Notes: generated by a model from the letters alone, not told the origin. A stretch of DNA of 64,000 nucleotides from Candidatus Pedobacter colombiensis (GCA_029202485.1 CP119313.1:4526001-4590000), one strand, 5' to 3'. Numbered from the stretch's first letter, positions 52,304 to 62,476 are shown. A program made the numbers and translations.

Positions 52304-55300
52304 ATGAACATTAGAGAAGAATTAGAAAAGCGGATCCTAATTATTGATGGTGCAATGGGCACCATGATACAGCGATACGTTTTAACTGAAGAAGATTTTA
52401 GGGGCGAACGCTTCAAAAATCACCCATGTGATGTAAAGGGGAACAACGACTTACTAAACTTAACCCGACCAGACATCATCAAAGAGATTCATACCGAATA
52501 CCTGAAGGCCGGTACTGATATCATTGAGACCAACACTTTTAGTACCCAACGTATTTCCCTGGCCGATTATCAGATGGAAGAGTTGGATTATGAGATGAGC
52601 CTTGAAGGCGCTAAAATTGCCAAAGAAGCGGTAAATGAATTTATGTCGGCCAATCCCGGTCGTAAATGCTTTGTTGCCGGAGCTGTAGGGCCGACCAACA
52701 GAACATTATCCATCTCACCGGATGTAAATGACCCCGGTTTTAGAGCCATTACCTTTGATGAGCTGGTTGATGCATATGATCAACAAGTCCGCGGGCTCGT
52801 TGATGGAGGCGCTGACTTATTGTTAATCGAAACCATTTTTGATACTTTAAATGCCAAAGCTGCCATATTTTCTATTAAAAAATATGAGGCAGAAATTGGT
52901 CGTAAAATAGAGATCATGATCTCAGGTACTATTACCGATGCATCAGGAAGAACCTTAAGTGGACAAACTGCTGAAGCATTCCTAAATTCGGTAATCCATG
53001 CCAACCCTTTAAGCATAGGTTTTAACTGTGCTTTGGGTGCTAAAGACATGAGACCACACATTGAAGAACTTTCAGCGAAAGCTCCTTGCTTTGTTTCGGC
53101 TTATCCAAATGCAGGTTTACCAAACGAATTTGGGGCTTATGATGAAATGCCGCACGAAACAGCCCATCTCGTAGAAGATTTTATCCAGCATGGTTTCGTA
53201 AATATAGTTGGTGGTTGTTGTGGTACTACACCCGATCACATTGGTTGTATTGCTGCAAAAGCAAAAAATGTAGCGCCGCGTACAATCCCGCACATTGAAC
53301 CTTACATGCGTTTAAGCGGTTTAGAACCGGTTACCATTACACCTGAAAGTATTTTTGTAAATATTGGTGAGCGCACCAACATTACCGGATCGCCAAAATT
53401 CTCTAAACTAATTCTGGGTGGGGATTTTGAGGCCGCACTCGCAGTTGCTCGTCAGCAAGTTGAAGGCGGGGCCCAGGTTATAGATGTAAACATGGATGAG
53501 GGAATGATTGATTCGGAAGCATCGATGACGAAGTTCTTGAACCTGATTGCTTCTGAGCCTGACATTTCCAGGCTACCCATCATGGTCGATTCATCGAAAT
53601 GGTCTGTAATCGAAGCCGGATTAAAATGCTTACAGGGAAAGGGAATTGTCAACTCCATATCTTTAAAAGAAGGAGAAGATAAATTTAGAGAGAGTGCACG
53701 CAAAATTATGACCTACGGTGCTGCTGTAGTTGTAATGGCCTTTGATGAGCTGGGTCAGGCTGATAATTTTGAAAGAAGAAAAGAGATCTGTAAAAGATCA
53801 TACGATATTTTAGTGGACGAAATTGGCTTTCCTCCACAAGACATTATTTTTGATCCAAACATCCTTACTGTTGCTACCGGTCTGGAAGAACACAATAACT
53901 ATGCGGTAGATTTTATCAATGCTACCCGCTGGATTAAAGAAAACCTCCCTTATGCCAAAGTGAGTGGTGGGGTTTCCAATATTTCCTTCTCTTTTAGAGG
54001 AAACAATACGGTTAGAGAAGCCATGCACTCAGCATTTTTATACCACGCCATTAAAGCGGGTCTGGATATGGGAATTGTGAACGCCGGAATGCTGGAGGTT
54101 TATCAGGAAATTCCACCTGAGCTACTGGTACTGGTTGAAGATGTATTGTTGAACCGCAGGGATGACGCTACAGAAAGGCTTGTTGAATTTGCAGATACCA
54201 TCAAATCAAAAGGAAAAGAGATCGTAAGAGATGAGGAATGGCGTAAAGCTTCGGTTGAAGAAAGGCTTTCTCATGCTTTGGTTAAAGGAATCATAGAATA
54301 TCTTGACAATGATGTGGAAGAGGCACGTCAAAAGTATGCAAGACCAATTCAGGTAATTGAAGGCCCATTGATGGACGGAATGAACATTGTGGGTGACCTT
54401 TTTGGCGCCGGAAAAATGTTCTTACCTCAGGTCGTAAAATCTGCCCGCGTGATGAAAAAAGCAGTGGCTTATCTATTGCCTTTTATTGAGCAGGAAAAAC
54501 TTAGCAACCCGGATCAGGATCAGAACTCATCTGCAGGTCGCATATTAATGGCAACGGTGAAGGGTGATGTGCATGATATCGGGAAAAATATCGTAGGCGT
54601 TGTTTTGGCATGTAACAACTTCGAAATTGTAGATATGGGTGTAATGGTACCTGCACAGGATATCATTAAAAAAGCCAAAGAAATTGATGCTGATATTATT
54701 GGGTTAAGTGGACTAATCACGCCTTCATTAGATGAGATGGTTCATTTTGCCAAAGAAATGGAACGTGAAGGCTTTTCCATTCCATTGATGATTGGTGGAG
54801 CGACCACTTCCCGCATTCATGCAGCTGTAAAGGTGGCACCAAACTATTCCGGCCCGGCGATACACGTTTTAGATGCATCGAGAAGTGTAACTGTAGCCAG
54901 TACACTGATGAACAAGGATACCAGAGATGAGTACATTGCTGGTATTAGAGCAGAGTACGATAAAGCACGTGAAGCACATTTAAATAAGCGGTCTGACAAG
55001 CGTTTTAAAACTATTGAAGAAGCACGTAAGGATAACTTTAAAATAGATCCGGCGCTAGTGGCCCCTGCCCCTAAATTTACAGGAACAAGGGTATTCGAAA
55101 ATTATCCATTGGAGAAACTTGTGCCTTATATTGATTGGACACCGTTTTTCCAAACCTGGGAACTTCGTGGAAGCTACCCAAGAATATTGGAAGATAAAAC
55201 TGTAGGTGACGAGGCAAAGAAATTATTTGCCGATGCACAAGCATTATTAAAAAGGATAGTGGATGAGAAACTATTGACAGCTAAAGCTGTAATTGGTTTC

Positions 55301-55963
55301 TGGCCTGCAAATGCAGTTGGTGATGATATTGTATTGAATGTTGACGGCAAAGAGGTGGTGATCCATACTTTGCGCCAACAGGCAGAAAAAACTGCCGATC
55401 AGCCTTACTATGCACTTTCGGATTTTGTGGCTCAAAAAGAAACAGGTATCCCTGATTATTTTGGAGGCTTCGCATTAACAACCGGTATTGGTTGTGACGA
55501 ACTGGTAGCAGAGTTTGAAGCTGTTTATGATGATTATAATAGCATCATGGCCAAAGCATTGGCAGATAGGTTGGCCGAAGCTTTCGCTGAAAAGATGCAC
55601 GAGCTGGTAAGAAAAGATCATTGGGGCTATGCCCAGGACGAGGCTTTGGATAACGAAGCGCTGATAAAAGAAGAGTACTCAGGTATTCGTCCGGCACCTG
55701 GTTACCCAGCTTGTCCCGAACATACTGAAAAAGGTACTTTGTTTGAATTACTGGACGCAGAGGCTAAAATTGGCCTTCGCTTAACAGAAAGCTATGCCAT
55801 GTACCCTACTGCCGCGGTAAGCGGGTTTTATTTTGCACATCCACAATCAAGATATTTTGGTTTGGGCAAAATTACCAAAGACCAGGTAGAAGATTATGCG
55901 GCAAGGAAAAACATGCCGCTGGAAGAAGTAGAAAGATGGCTGAGCCCTAACCTGGCATACTAA
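52304..55963 (+). CDS. metH: Cobalamin-dependent methionine synthase, full-length
   Basis: 1,219 residues, all four modules of E. coli-type MetH. Homocysteine-binding domain (about 1-320) with the zinc Cys in FNCALGA and GGCCGT. Methyltetrahydrofolate domain (about 345-600; FVNIGERTNITGS). Cobalamin domain with DVHDIG, His757 being the lower axial ligand of cobalt. C-terminal activation domain (about 900-1219) with RPAPGYPACPEHTEK. Converts homocysteine and methyl-THF to methionine, hence needs B12. Under the SAM riboswitch; metF, supplying methyl-THF, follows after 123 bp. Confidence 0.98.
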   Translation: MNIREELEKRILIIDGAMGTMIQRYVLTEEDFRGERFKNHPCDVKGNNDLLNLTRPDIIKEIHTEYLKAGTDIIETNTFSTQRISLADYQMEELDYEMSLEGAKIAKEAVNEFMSANPGRKCFVAGAVGPTNRTLSISPDVNDPGFRAITFDELVDAYDQQVRGLVDGGADLLLIETIFDTLNAKAAIFSIKKYEAEIGRKIEIMISGTITDASGRTLSGQTAEAFLNSVIHANPLSIGFNCALGAKDMRPHIEELSAKAPCFVSAYPNAGLPNEFGAYDEMPHETAHLVEDFIQHGFVNIVGGCCGTTPDHIGCIAAKAKNVAPRTIPHIEPYMRLSGLEPVTITPESIFVNIGERTNITGSPKFSKLILGGDFEAALAVARQQVEGGAQVIDVNMDEGMIDSEASMTKFLNLIASEPDISRLPIMVDSSKWSVIEAGLKCLQGKGIVNSISLKEGEDKFRESARKIMTYGAAVVVMAFDELGQADNFERRKEICKRSYDILVDEIGFPPQDIIFDPNILTVATGLEEHNNYAVDFINATRWIKENLPYAKVSGGVSNISFSFRGNNTVREAMHSAFLYHAIKAGLDMGIVNAGMLEVYQEIPPELLVLVEDVLLNRRDDATERLVEFADTIKSKGKEIVRDEEWRKASVEERLSHALVKGIIEYLDNDVEEARQKYARPIQVIEGPLMDGMNIVGDLFGAGKMFLPQVVKSARVMKKAVAYLLPFIEQEKLSNPDQDQNSSAGRILMATVKGDVHDIGKNIVGVVLACNNFEIVDMGVMVPAQDIIKKAKEIDADIIGLSGLITPSLDEMVHFAKEMEREGFSIPLMIGGATTSRIHAAVKVAPNYSGPAIHVLDASRSVTVASTLMNKDTRDEYIAGIRAEYDKAREAHLNKRSDKRFKTIEEARKDNFKIDPALVAPAPKFTGTRVFENYPLEKLVPYIDWTPFFQTWELRGSYPRILEDKTVGDEAKKLFADAQALLKRIVDEKLLTAKAVIGFWPANAVGDDIVLNVDGKEVVIHTLRQQAEKTADQPYYALSDFVAQKETGIPDYFGGFALTTGIGCDELVAEFEAVYDDYNSIMAKALADRLAEAFAEKMHELVRKDHWGYAQDEALDNEALIKEEYSGIRPAPGYPACPEHTEKGTLFELLDAEAKIGLRLTESYAMYPTAAVSGFYFAHPQSRYFGLGKITKDQVEDYAARKNMPLEEVERWLSPNLAY

Positions 55964-56005
55964 TCCTTTATTGAACATAAACCAAAATTAGACTCCAATG
56001 AAACC

Positions 56006-56051
56006 ATCATGAGTTTGCACTTACAAAACACCGGGAATAAAAACTCATGAT
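56006..56051. repeat. 11-bp inverted repeat between metH and metF
   Basis: ATCATGAGTTT (56006-56016) pairs with AAACTCATGAT (56041-56051) over a 24-base loop, 36 bp before metF. No T run follows. It could stabilise or control the metF part of the transcript. Confidence 0.45.
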
Positions 56052-56086
56052 AGCTTCATAACCTTTAAAAATCAAATTATATTCTC

Positions 56087-57043
56087 ATGAAAATTATAGA
56101 CCATATAAATAATGCTAAGGGTAAAACCTTGTTCTCATTTGAATTATTACCTCCTATTAAAGGACAAAGTATCAAAGGAATATTTGATGCCATAGATCCT
56201 TTAATGGAATTTAATCCTCCATTTATTGACGTAACCTATCTGCGCGAGGATTACATTTATAAGCAACATGCAAATGGTTTATTAGAAAAAGTAGCTTACC
56301 GCAAACGCCCAAGTACTGTGGCGACCTGTGCGGCTATTATGAATAAGTATAAAGTTGATGCTGTACCCCATTTAATCTGTGGCGGTTTTACCAAAGATGA
56401 GACGGAAAATGCATTGATTGACCTTCAGTTTTTGGGCATCGACAACGTATTGGTGCTAAGAGGTGATGCGCGTAAAAGTGACAATGCCTTTATTCCGACA
56501 CCCAATGGCCATGCTTATGCTTCGGAACTGCTGCAACATGTGGCAAACATGAATAAGGGCAAATACTTACACGACGATATGGAAAGTGCAGAAAAAACAG
56601 ATTTCTGTATCGGTGTTGCCGGTTATCCCGAAAAGCATTTTGAATCACCTAATCTGGACACAGATTTCAAATACCTGAAACATAAAGTAGACACAGGAGC
56701 TGACTTTATTGTAACCCAGATGTTCTTCGACAATAAAAAATATCAGGAATTTGTTGATAAATGTAGGACTAATGGAATTAATGTGCCTATCATTCCTGGA
56801 TTGAAACCAATTACCAGCAGTAAACAGTTGATCAGTCTACCTAAAATATTTCACCTTGATATTCCTTTAGAACTGAGCGAAGCTGTACAAGCCTGCAAGT
56901 CCGAAAAAGAGGTAAAAGAAGTGGGGATTGAATGGATGATTAACCAATGTAACGAGCTTAAAGCGATGGGTGCGCCGGTATTGCATTTCTACACAATGGG
57001 GAATCCGGAGCCTACAAAGAGAATTGCGCGCGCAGTCTTTTAA
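56087..57043 (+). CDS. metF: Methylenetetrahydrofolate reductase
   Basis: 318 residues, the usual bacterial size. FSFELLPPIKGQSIKGI carries the catalytic Glu of the FEL motif, followed by DVTYL, a DNVLVLRGD-like FAD segment and IPGLKPITSSKQL. Reduces 5,10-methylene-THF to 5-methyl-THF using FADH2, which MetH consumes. Placed 123 bp after metH on the same strand, probably in the same SAM-controlled transcript. Confidence 0.97.
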   Translation: MKIIDHINNAKGKTLFSFELLPPIKGQSIKGIFDAIDPLMEFNPPFIDVTYLREDYIYKQHANGLLEKVAYRKRPSTVATCAAIMNKYKVDAVPHLICGGFTKDETENALIDLQFLGIDNVLVLRGDARKSDNAFIPTPNGHAYASELLQHVANMNKGKYLHDDMESAEKTDFCIGVAGYPEKHFESPNLDTDFKYLKHKVDTGADFIVTQMFFDNKKYQEFVDKCRTNGINVPIIPGLKPITSSKQLISLPKIFHLDIPLELSEAVQACKSEKEVKEVGIEWMINQCNELKAMGAPVLHFYTMGNPEPTKRIARAVF

Positions 57044-57067
57044 ATAAAGCCAACCTAAGATTGTACC

Positions 57068-57106
57068 CTGTTATCCTGAGTCCCCACAGAGGCTCAGGAT
57101 GATAGG
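57068..57106. repeat. REP-like palindrome
   Basis: ATCCTGAG (57073-57080) and CTCAGGAT (57093-57100), extended by further partly complementary bases. This kind of ATCCTGAG-type hairpin is common as an intergenic repeat in many bacterial genomes. It may also end the metF transcript. Confidence 0.5.
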
Positions 57107-57187
57107 CTGCCTTAACCATATAAAACAGCTGATCACGTTTTTTGGAATACTCTTTGTATCTTCACTTAACGTTAAACTTAATATTAT

Positions 57188-57622
57188 ATGAAAAGGCTGA
57201 TGCTATTTACGCTGGTTATTACAAGTTCTTTAGCGGCTTGTACAACCATGAAACCCGGTACTATAGGCAATGGTGGACTATCTCAATTAGGCGGAACCTG
57301 GGAGCTAGATTATATTTCAGGACCAAGAATAGCGTTCAATGGTCTTTATCCGGGCAAAAAACCCATCATCAAGTTTGACATTGCCGACAAAAGATTTAGC
57401 GGCAACACCAGCTGCAATTCATTCTCTGGTCAACTGGTAGCAGACGACACTTCGATTAACTTTACCAAGCCCTTTATGATGACAAAAATGGCTTGCCCCG
57501 GTGAAGGAGAAGCCACTTTTGTCGAAATGCTTAAAAAAGCAAGTACTTATTCAATAACCAACGATAGTACCCTGAATTTTATGATGGGTGATATCGCGAT
57601 TATGCGTTTTAGTAAGAAGTAG
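57188..57622 (+). CDS. META domain (HslJ-like) lipoprotein
   Basis: 144 residues. Signal with lipobox SLAAC (Cys18). META fold: GGTWELDYISG, KRFSGNTSCNSFSGQL, TKMACPGEGEATFVEMLKKA, with the two Cys of the fold. HslJ-type proteins are envelope proteins linked to heat or novobiocin tolerance; function here unknown. Its 3' end overlaps the convergent thrC by 14 bp. Confidence 0.9.
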   Translation: MKRLMLFTLVITSSLAACTTMKPGTIGNGGLSQLGGTWELDYISGPRIAFNGLYPGKKPIIKFDIADKRFSGNTSCNSFSGQLVADDTSINFTKPFMMTKMACPGEGEATFVEMLKKASTYSITNDSTLNFMMGDIAIMRFSKK

Positions 57623-58919
57623 TCAGATAGTTTTTAAAGGACTCAAAAGCAGTATCCATAGCTGTAGCCTGCCTTTGCTTTGAAGCAAGGGCTTTTACTT
57701 GTTCAGGTATCTCAATTTTAGCTTTCATTACTTCAGGGAAAACATCCGGGAACTTACATGCATGAGCAGTAGACAGGAATACTCCTGCAAAATCTTTTTC
57801 CCTAGCTCCCTTTCTGTACTCCTGTAAAGCTTTCCAGGCAATTGCTGTGTGTGGGCAGGCAATGTAACCGAAATCATTATATATGGCTTTCATCCCTTGT
57901 AGCGTTTCTTCATCTGTAAAACGATAGCTTTTCAATACTTGTTGTAAAGCAGCTTTATCATTTTGAAACATATCCATTATTCTTACCCAGTTGCTTGGTG
58001 CACCTACATCCATTGCATTGGCATAAGTTTGTACCGATGGACGGGTTTCATATACACCTGTCTCCAAAAAACGCGGAACAGTATCATTCACATTTGTTGC
58101 AGCTATAAATTGTTTTACAGGCAAGCCCATTTTATAGGCCAGTAGACCGGCAGCGATATTTCCAAAATTTCCGCTTGGCACCACAAATACCACCTCTTTC
58201 TTACCTTGTCTTTTTAATTGAGCATAAGCGTTGAAATAATAGAACGTTTGCGGAATCAATCTGGAAATATTAATGGAATTGGCAGAAGTAAGACGAAGTT
58301 TTGCATTGAGTTCATCATCAGCAAAAGCCTGCTTTACGAGCGCCTGGCAATCGTCAAAAGTTCCATCTACTTCAACAGCATGAATATTCCGGCCATTGGT
58401 ACAAAGCTGCAACTCTTGTATATCGCTTACCTTTCCTTTAGGATAAAGAATAGTTACACGGGTATTTGGCACACCTAAAAAACCAAGCGCAACGGCACCA
58501 CCGGTATCGCCTGAAGTAGCAACCAGTACATCAAGCGTTTGCTCATTGTCTTTTAAAAAGTAAGCCATGATGCGGCTCATAAATCTTGCACCAAAATCTT
58601 TAAAGGCTAATGAAGGCCCATGGAAAAGCTCCAAAACGTACTCATTATCGGCCAATTTTACCACTGGGGCATCAAAATTAATGGCGTCATCAATGATGTT
58701 TTTAAGGTCTTTGGCAGAAATAGCATCTTGCAGTAAGGCTGATGCTACTTTAAAAGCAATTTCAGGTAAACTGAACTGATCAATAGTATTGATAAATTCC
58801 TCATCCAATTGCGGAATATGCACAGGCATATACAAACCCTTGTCTGAGGGCATACTGTTGAATACCGCAGTAGGAAAATCAACACTTAGCTTATGGTTGT
58901 TGGTACTGTATAATTTCAT
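57609..58919 (-). CDS. thrC: Threonine synthase
   Basis: 436 residues. PLP-dependent fold type II: HGPSLAFKDFGARF carries the PLP Lys, followed by VATSGDTGGAVALGF and the phosphate-binding loop in VVPSGNFGNIAAG. Converts O-phosphohomoserine to threonine, the last step of the pathway. Third gene of the thrABC operon, 15 bp after thrB. Confidence 0.97.
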   Translation of the reverse strand: MKLYSTNNHKLSVDFPTAVFNSMPSDKGLYMPVHIPQLDEEFINTIDQFSLPEIAFKVASALLQDAISAKDLKNIIDDAINFDAPVVKLADNEYVLELFHGPSLAFKDFGARFMSRIMAYFLKDNEQTLDVLVATSGDTGGAVALGFLGVPNTRVTILYPKGKVSDIQELQLCTNGRNIHAVEVDGTFDDCQALVKQAFADDELNAKLRLTSANSINISRLIPQTFYYFNAYAQLKRQGKKEVVFVVPSGNFGNIAAGLLAYKMGLPVKQFIAATNVNDTVPRFLETGVYETRPSVQTYANAMDVGAPSNWVRIMDMFQNDKAALQQVLKSYRFTDEETLQGMKAIYNDFGYIACPHTAIAWKALQEYRKGAREKDFAGVFLSTAHACKFPDVFPEVMKAKIEIPEQVKALASKQRQATAMDTAFESFKNYLTTSY

Positions 58920-58934
58920 TTTTTTTTGCTTGAT

Positions 58935-59870
58935 TTAATCCAATATTACCGGTCCTTTTTTGTTTACTTCCGAAACAAAGGCAAGGCTGTTAATGGCAAT
59001 ATTTTTTAAATGATACTGTAACTTCTGGGTAATCCGATTCGCTGTTTCTGCATCTTTGGTAAGTGCAAATACAGACGGTCCTGAGCCGGAGATACCAAAG
59101 CCGATGGCCCCACTTTCCATAGCGAGCTCCCTCAGTCTATCGAAATCAGGGATCAGAATGGAGCGTGTTGGCTCTACCAATACATCGGTCATGCTACGCC
59201 CAATCAGGTCGTAATCATTCATAAACAATCCACTTACCAATCCGGCAACATTACCCCACTGCGTTACTGCATCTTTTAAATATACTTTAGAACGGATCAT
59301 CTGACGTGCATCTTTGGTAGGCACATCTACTTCAGGATATACAATTGCTGCATGTAAATCCTGCGGAAAAGGAAGACTAATGATATCCAGTGGACTGTAG
59401 CTTCTGATCAGCACAAAACCGCCCAATAAAGCCGGAGCTACATTATCTGCATGTCCGTACCCACAAGCCAACTCCTCCCCTTTCATCGCAAAGGGAACAA
59501 GCTCTCTATTCGTCAACTGATGATCAAACAAAGTATTGATCGCAAAAAGGCCGGCAACTGTACTGGCCGAACTGGACCCCAACCCACTACCTATCGGCAT
59601 TTTTTTATGCAGCTCTATTTCGATACCTACATCGGGCCTGCCAATGTGTTCGAGATATTGTTTTGCAATGGCACTAACTGTATTCTTATCCGGATTTAAA
59701 GGCAAACGGCCTTCGTCGCCGGTAATTTTTAAAAGAGACACACCTGGTTTATCTGTTAAACGCATGATCACTTCATCACCCGGCTCATTTACCGCGAAAC
59801 CAAGGACATCAAAGCCACATACTACATTCGCCACCGTGGCTGGAGCAAAAACTTTTACTGATTTTCTCAT
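58935..59870 (-). CDS. thrB: Homoserine kinase
   Basis: 311 residues of the GHMP kinase family. ATP-binding motif PIGSGLGSSSAS near 92-103, N-terminal ATVANVVCGFDVLGFAV and C-terminal GISGSGPSVFALT are diagnostic. Phosphorylates homoserine to O-phosphohomoserine for ThrC. It begins 7 bp after the end of thrA and is co-transcribed with it. Confidence 0.97.
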   Translation of the reverse strand: MRKSVKVFAPATVANVVCGFDVLGFAVNEPGDEVIMRLTDKPGVSLLKITGDEGRLPLNPDKNTVSAIAKQYLEHIGRPDVGIEIELHKKMPIGSGLGSSSASTVAGLFAINTLFDHQLTNRELVPFAMKGEELACGYGHADNVAPALLGGFVLIRSYSPLDIISLPFPQDLHAAIVYPEVDVPTKDARQMIRSKVYLKDAVTQWGNVAGLVSGLFMNDYDLIGRSMTDVLVEPTRSILIPDFDRLRELAMESGAIGFGISGSGPSVFALTKDAETANRITQKLQYHLKNIAINSLAFVSEVNKKGPVILD

Positions 59871-59877
59871 ATCCTAA

Positions 59878-62325
59878 TTATCTTTTACCCACGTTTATAA
59901 TGTCTGCAAATACACCTGCCGCTGTTACTTCGGCACCAGCGCCGGGACCTTTAACTACCAGTGGACGTTCTTTATATCGATCAGTAGTGAATGAAATGAT
60001 GTTATCACTGCCCGAAAGCATATAAAAAGGATGGGCATCATCAACCATTTGTAAAGTAATAGACACCTTGCCTTCTTCCAGTTTACCTATATATCTTAAT
60101 ACTTTATTGCTCTTTGCTGCTTCCCCCTTTAAATTTTCAAAATGAGCGGCATTCTTTTCCATCTCATTATAGAAATCAGCTACACTATTGGCAGTCAGAC
60201 AAGCTTCGGGAAGCATGCTTTCTATAGAAACATCCTTTTCTTCCAATGCATATCCTGCATCACGGGCAAGGATTAACATTTTACGCATAAAATCTTTACC
60301 ATTCAAGTCGTCCCTCGGATCAGGTTCTGTATAACCTAAGTCCTGCGCCTCCTTTACTACTTCATGAAATAACCTGTCGCCTTTAAAATTATTAAAGATA
60401 TAAGATATTGTACCTGATAAGATCGCTTCGATACGCGCAATCCTATCCCCACTAAGCATTAAATCTTTTAGCGTCCGGATAATCGGCAAACCTGCGCCTA
60501 CATTAGTTTCATAATAGAACTCTACTCCATGCTTTCTGGCAGCTTCTTTAAAGGCTACATACTGATCATACTCGGCTGAGTTTCCTATCTTGTTACAGGT
60601 AACCACTGAAATGCTGGATTGCAATACGTCCAGATAAAACTGAATAGGATTATGACTGGCCGTATTGTCTACAAACACGCAGTTTGCCAGGTTTAGGTCT
60701 TTCATCTGTTTAATGAATTCACTTAAATCTGCCTTTTCTCCTTGCTCTTCCAATACCGTTTCCCAGGTCGTTAAATCTATACCATCAGCATTTAAATACA
60801 TTTTGCGTGTATTGCTAACTCCCATCACTTTTACCTGAAGATCGTTGTTCTTCGCCAGGAAAGGCATCTGGTTCTGCAATTGATTGAACAAGGTTTTTCC
60901 GATGTTACCGGTACCCAGACAAAATATATTCAATGTTTTTTTCAGGTCGGCATAGAAGGCATCATGTACAGCATTTACGGCTTTAGAAAGATCTGCTCTT
61001 GATATGATGACCGAGATATTGTATTCTGAGGAGCCTTGCGCAATGGCTCTTATGTTTACACCATTTCTGCCAAGGGCACTAAATAACTTTCCTGAAATTC
61101 CTGGTGTACGTTTCATATTTTCGCCCACGATAGCCAAAACTGAAAGGCCATTTTCTACCTCAGGGTATTCCAGTTTGCGGGCCTGAAGCTCCAGTTCAAA
61201 CTCTTTATTGATCAAAGCCAATGCTTTTAACGCATCGGTAGGTTTAACGGCAAAAGTGATGCTATGCTCTGATGACGATTGTGTGATGAGTACCACGTTT
61301 ACCTGTTCTCTGGATAAAAGGGAAAATAACCTTCCACTAAATCCGGCTTTGCCCACCATACCACTTCCTGAAAGATTTAAAATACTGATTTCATCAATAG
61401 AAGAGATTCCCTTTATCGGCAAACTTGAGGCTTGGACACCATGTTTGATGTAAGTACCGGGAAAGTCTACATTGAACGTATTTTTAATTACAATTGGAAT
61501 TTTCTTTAAAAATGCCGGAGTCATAGTTGGCGGATAAATCACCTTTGCACCAAAATAAGAAAGCTCCATTGCTTCGATATAACTCAACTCTGGTAATGAA
61601 AAGGCTTTTTTAACAATCCTCGGATCGGCAGTAAGCATTCCATCTACATCTGTCCAGATTTGAACTTCCTGTGCATTTAAAGCAGCACCCCAGATGGCAG
61701 CTGTATAGTCGCTACCACCGCGCCCCAGCGTAGTGATGCGCCCATCCTCAGTACTGGAAATGAAGCCGGTAACAAAAAGTAATTTATCCTTATTGGATTC
61801 ATAGAAATCCCTGATCAGTGTTTCGGTAAGTTGAGTATTCACCTTCGCTTGTCCGAAATTGCTGTCAGTCTTTATAAGCTCGGCACCGTCCACATAAAGT
61901 GAATTGGCAAAATGCTGACGGGCAATATGACTAACCATTACATTTGAACAGCGTTCGCCATAACTAAGGATCAGATCCTTGGTTTGCATACTCAGTTCAC
62001 GCAGGGTATATACGGACTGCAGAATGTCTTCCAATTCGTTAAAATAGATCTTTAGCTTGGTCAACACAGGGTTTTGTGCCCCTGCCGGCAGCAATGCACG
62101 AATCACTTCAAAATGCTTAGCTTCTACCTTTTTAAGTTGCTCTGCATAATCCTCACCGGCTCTGGCATTTTCTGCCATCTGCAGTAGGGTGTTGGTTATG
62201 CCCCCCATTGCAGAAAGAACAACGATAGGATTTTCATCTCCCTTTTCCTTCTTGAGTATTTCCATCAGTGCACTTATGCTTTGAGCTGACCCGACAGATG
62301 TACCTCCAAATTTTAAAATATTCAT
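59878..62325 (-). CDS. thrA: Bifunctional aspartate kinase/homoserine dehydrogenase
   Basis: 815 residues, similar to E. coli ThrA (820). Aspartokinase part begins MNILKFGGTSVGSAQS; two ACT regulatory domains lie at about 315-455 (VVLITQSSSEHSIT and VNIRAIAQGSSEYNIS). Homoserine dehydrogenase part begins FCLGTGNIGKTL with the NAD(P)-binding glycines and later GAGLPIIRTLKDL. Catalyses the first and third steps from aspartate to threonine, and is likely feedback-inhibited through the ACT domains. First gene of thrABC, controlled by the upstream attenuator. Confidence 0.97.
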   Translation of the reverse strand: MNILKFGGTSVGSAQSISALMEILKKEKGDENPIVVLSAMGGITNTLLQMAENARAGEDYAEQLKKVEAKHFEVIRALLPAGAQNPVLTKLKIYFNELEDILQSVYTLRELSMQTKDLILSYGERCSNVMVSHIARQHFANSLYVDGAELIKTDSNFGQAKVNTQLTETLIRDFYESNKDKLLFVTGFISSTEDGRITTLGRGGSDYTAAIWGAALNAQEVQIWTDVDGMLTADPRIVKKAFSLPELSYIEAMELSYFGAKVIYPPTMTPAFLKKIPIVIKNTFNVDFPGTYIKHGVQASSLPIKGISSIDEISILNLSGSGMVGKAGFSGRLFSLLSREQVNVVLITQSSSEHSITFAVKPTDALKALALINKEFELELQARKLEYPEVENGLSVLAIVGENMKRTPGISGKLFSALGRNGVNIRAIAQGSSEYNISVIISRADLSKAVNAVHDAFYADLKKTLNIFCLGTGNIGKTLFNQLQNQMPFLAKNNDLQVKVMGVSNTRKMYLNADGIDLTTWETVLEEQGEKADLSEFIKQMKDLNLANCVFVDNTASHNPIQFYLDVLQSSISVVTCNKIGNSAEYDQYVAFKEAARKHGVEFYYETNVGAGLPIIRTLKDLMLSGDRIARIEAILSGTISYIFNNFKGDRLFHEVVKEAQDLGYTEPDPRDDLNGKDFMRKMLILARDAGYALEEKDVSIESMLPEACLTANSVADFYNEMEKNAAHFENLKGEAAKSNKVLRYIGKLEEGKVSITLQMVDDAHPFYMLSGSDNIISFTTDRYKERPLVVKGPGAGAEVTAAGVFADIINVGKR

Positions 62326-62336
62326 AGTTGTTGGTT

Positions 62337-62378
62337 AAAAAAAAAGCGCCTTCCCGTATTAGAGGAAGGCGCTTTTTT
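62337..62378 (-). terminator. Attenuator terminator of the thr operon
   Basis: Stem GCGCCTTCC/GGAAGGCGC (62346-62354 with 62364-62372) extended by A/T pairs, and a run of nine T on the minus strand, 12 bp before the thrA ATG. Its first strand (on the RNA, CCTTCCTC) is complementary to GAGGAAGG in the end of the leader peptide frame (62416-62423), so an antiterminator can replace it. Confidence 0.92.
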
Positions 62379-62407
62379 GTGGTTGTTATATTTTCTTTTT
62401 CAGCCCA

Positions 62408-62476
62408 CTAGCTTACCTTCCTCCGTGCTATGCCGGTGGTTGTGGTGGTAGTAGTAATGGTTGAATTGTTATACAT
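62408..62476 (-). CDS. Threonine-rich leader peptide of the thr operon
   Basis: 22 codons, ATG 62476 to TAG 62408. Eight codons are Thr, seven of them consecutive, with Ile on each side of the Thr run. This is the composition expected of thr operon leaders, where ribosome stalling at Thr (and Ile) codons senses charged tRNA. Its last codons (Arg-Arg-Lys, reading GGAGGAAGG) form the strand that pairs either with the terminator or is covered by the translating ribosome. The next feature downstream is the attenuator terminator. Confidence 0.93.
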   Translation of the reverse strand: MYNNSTITTTTTTTGIARRKVS

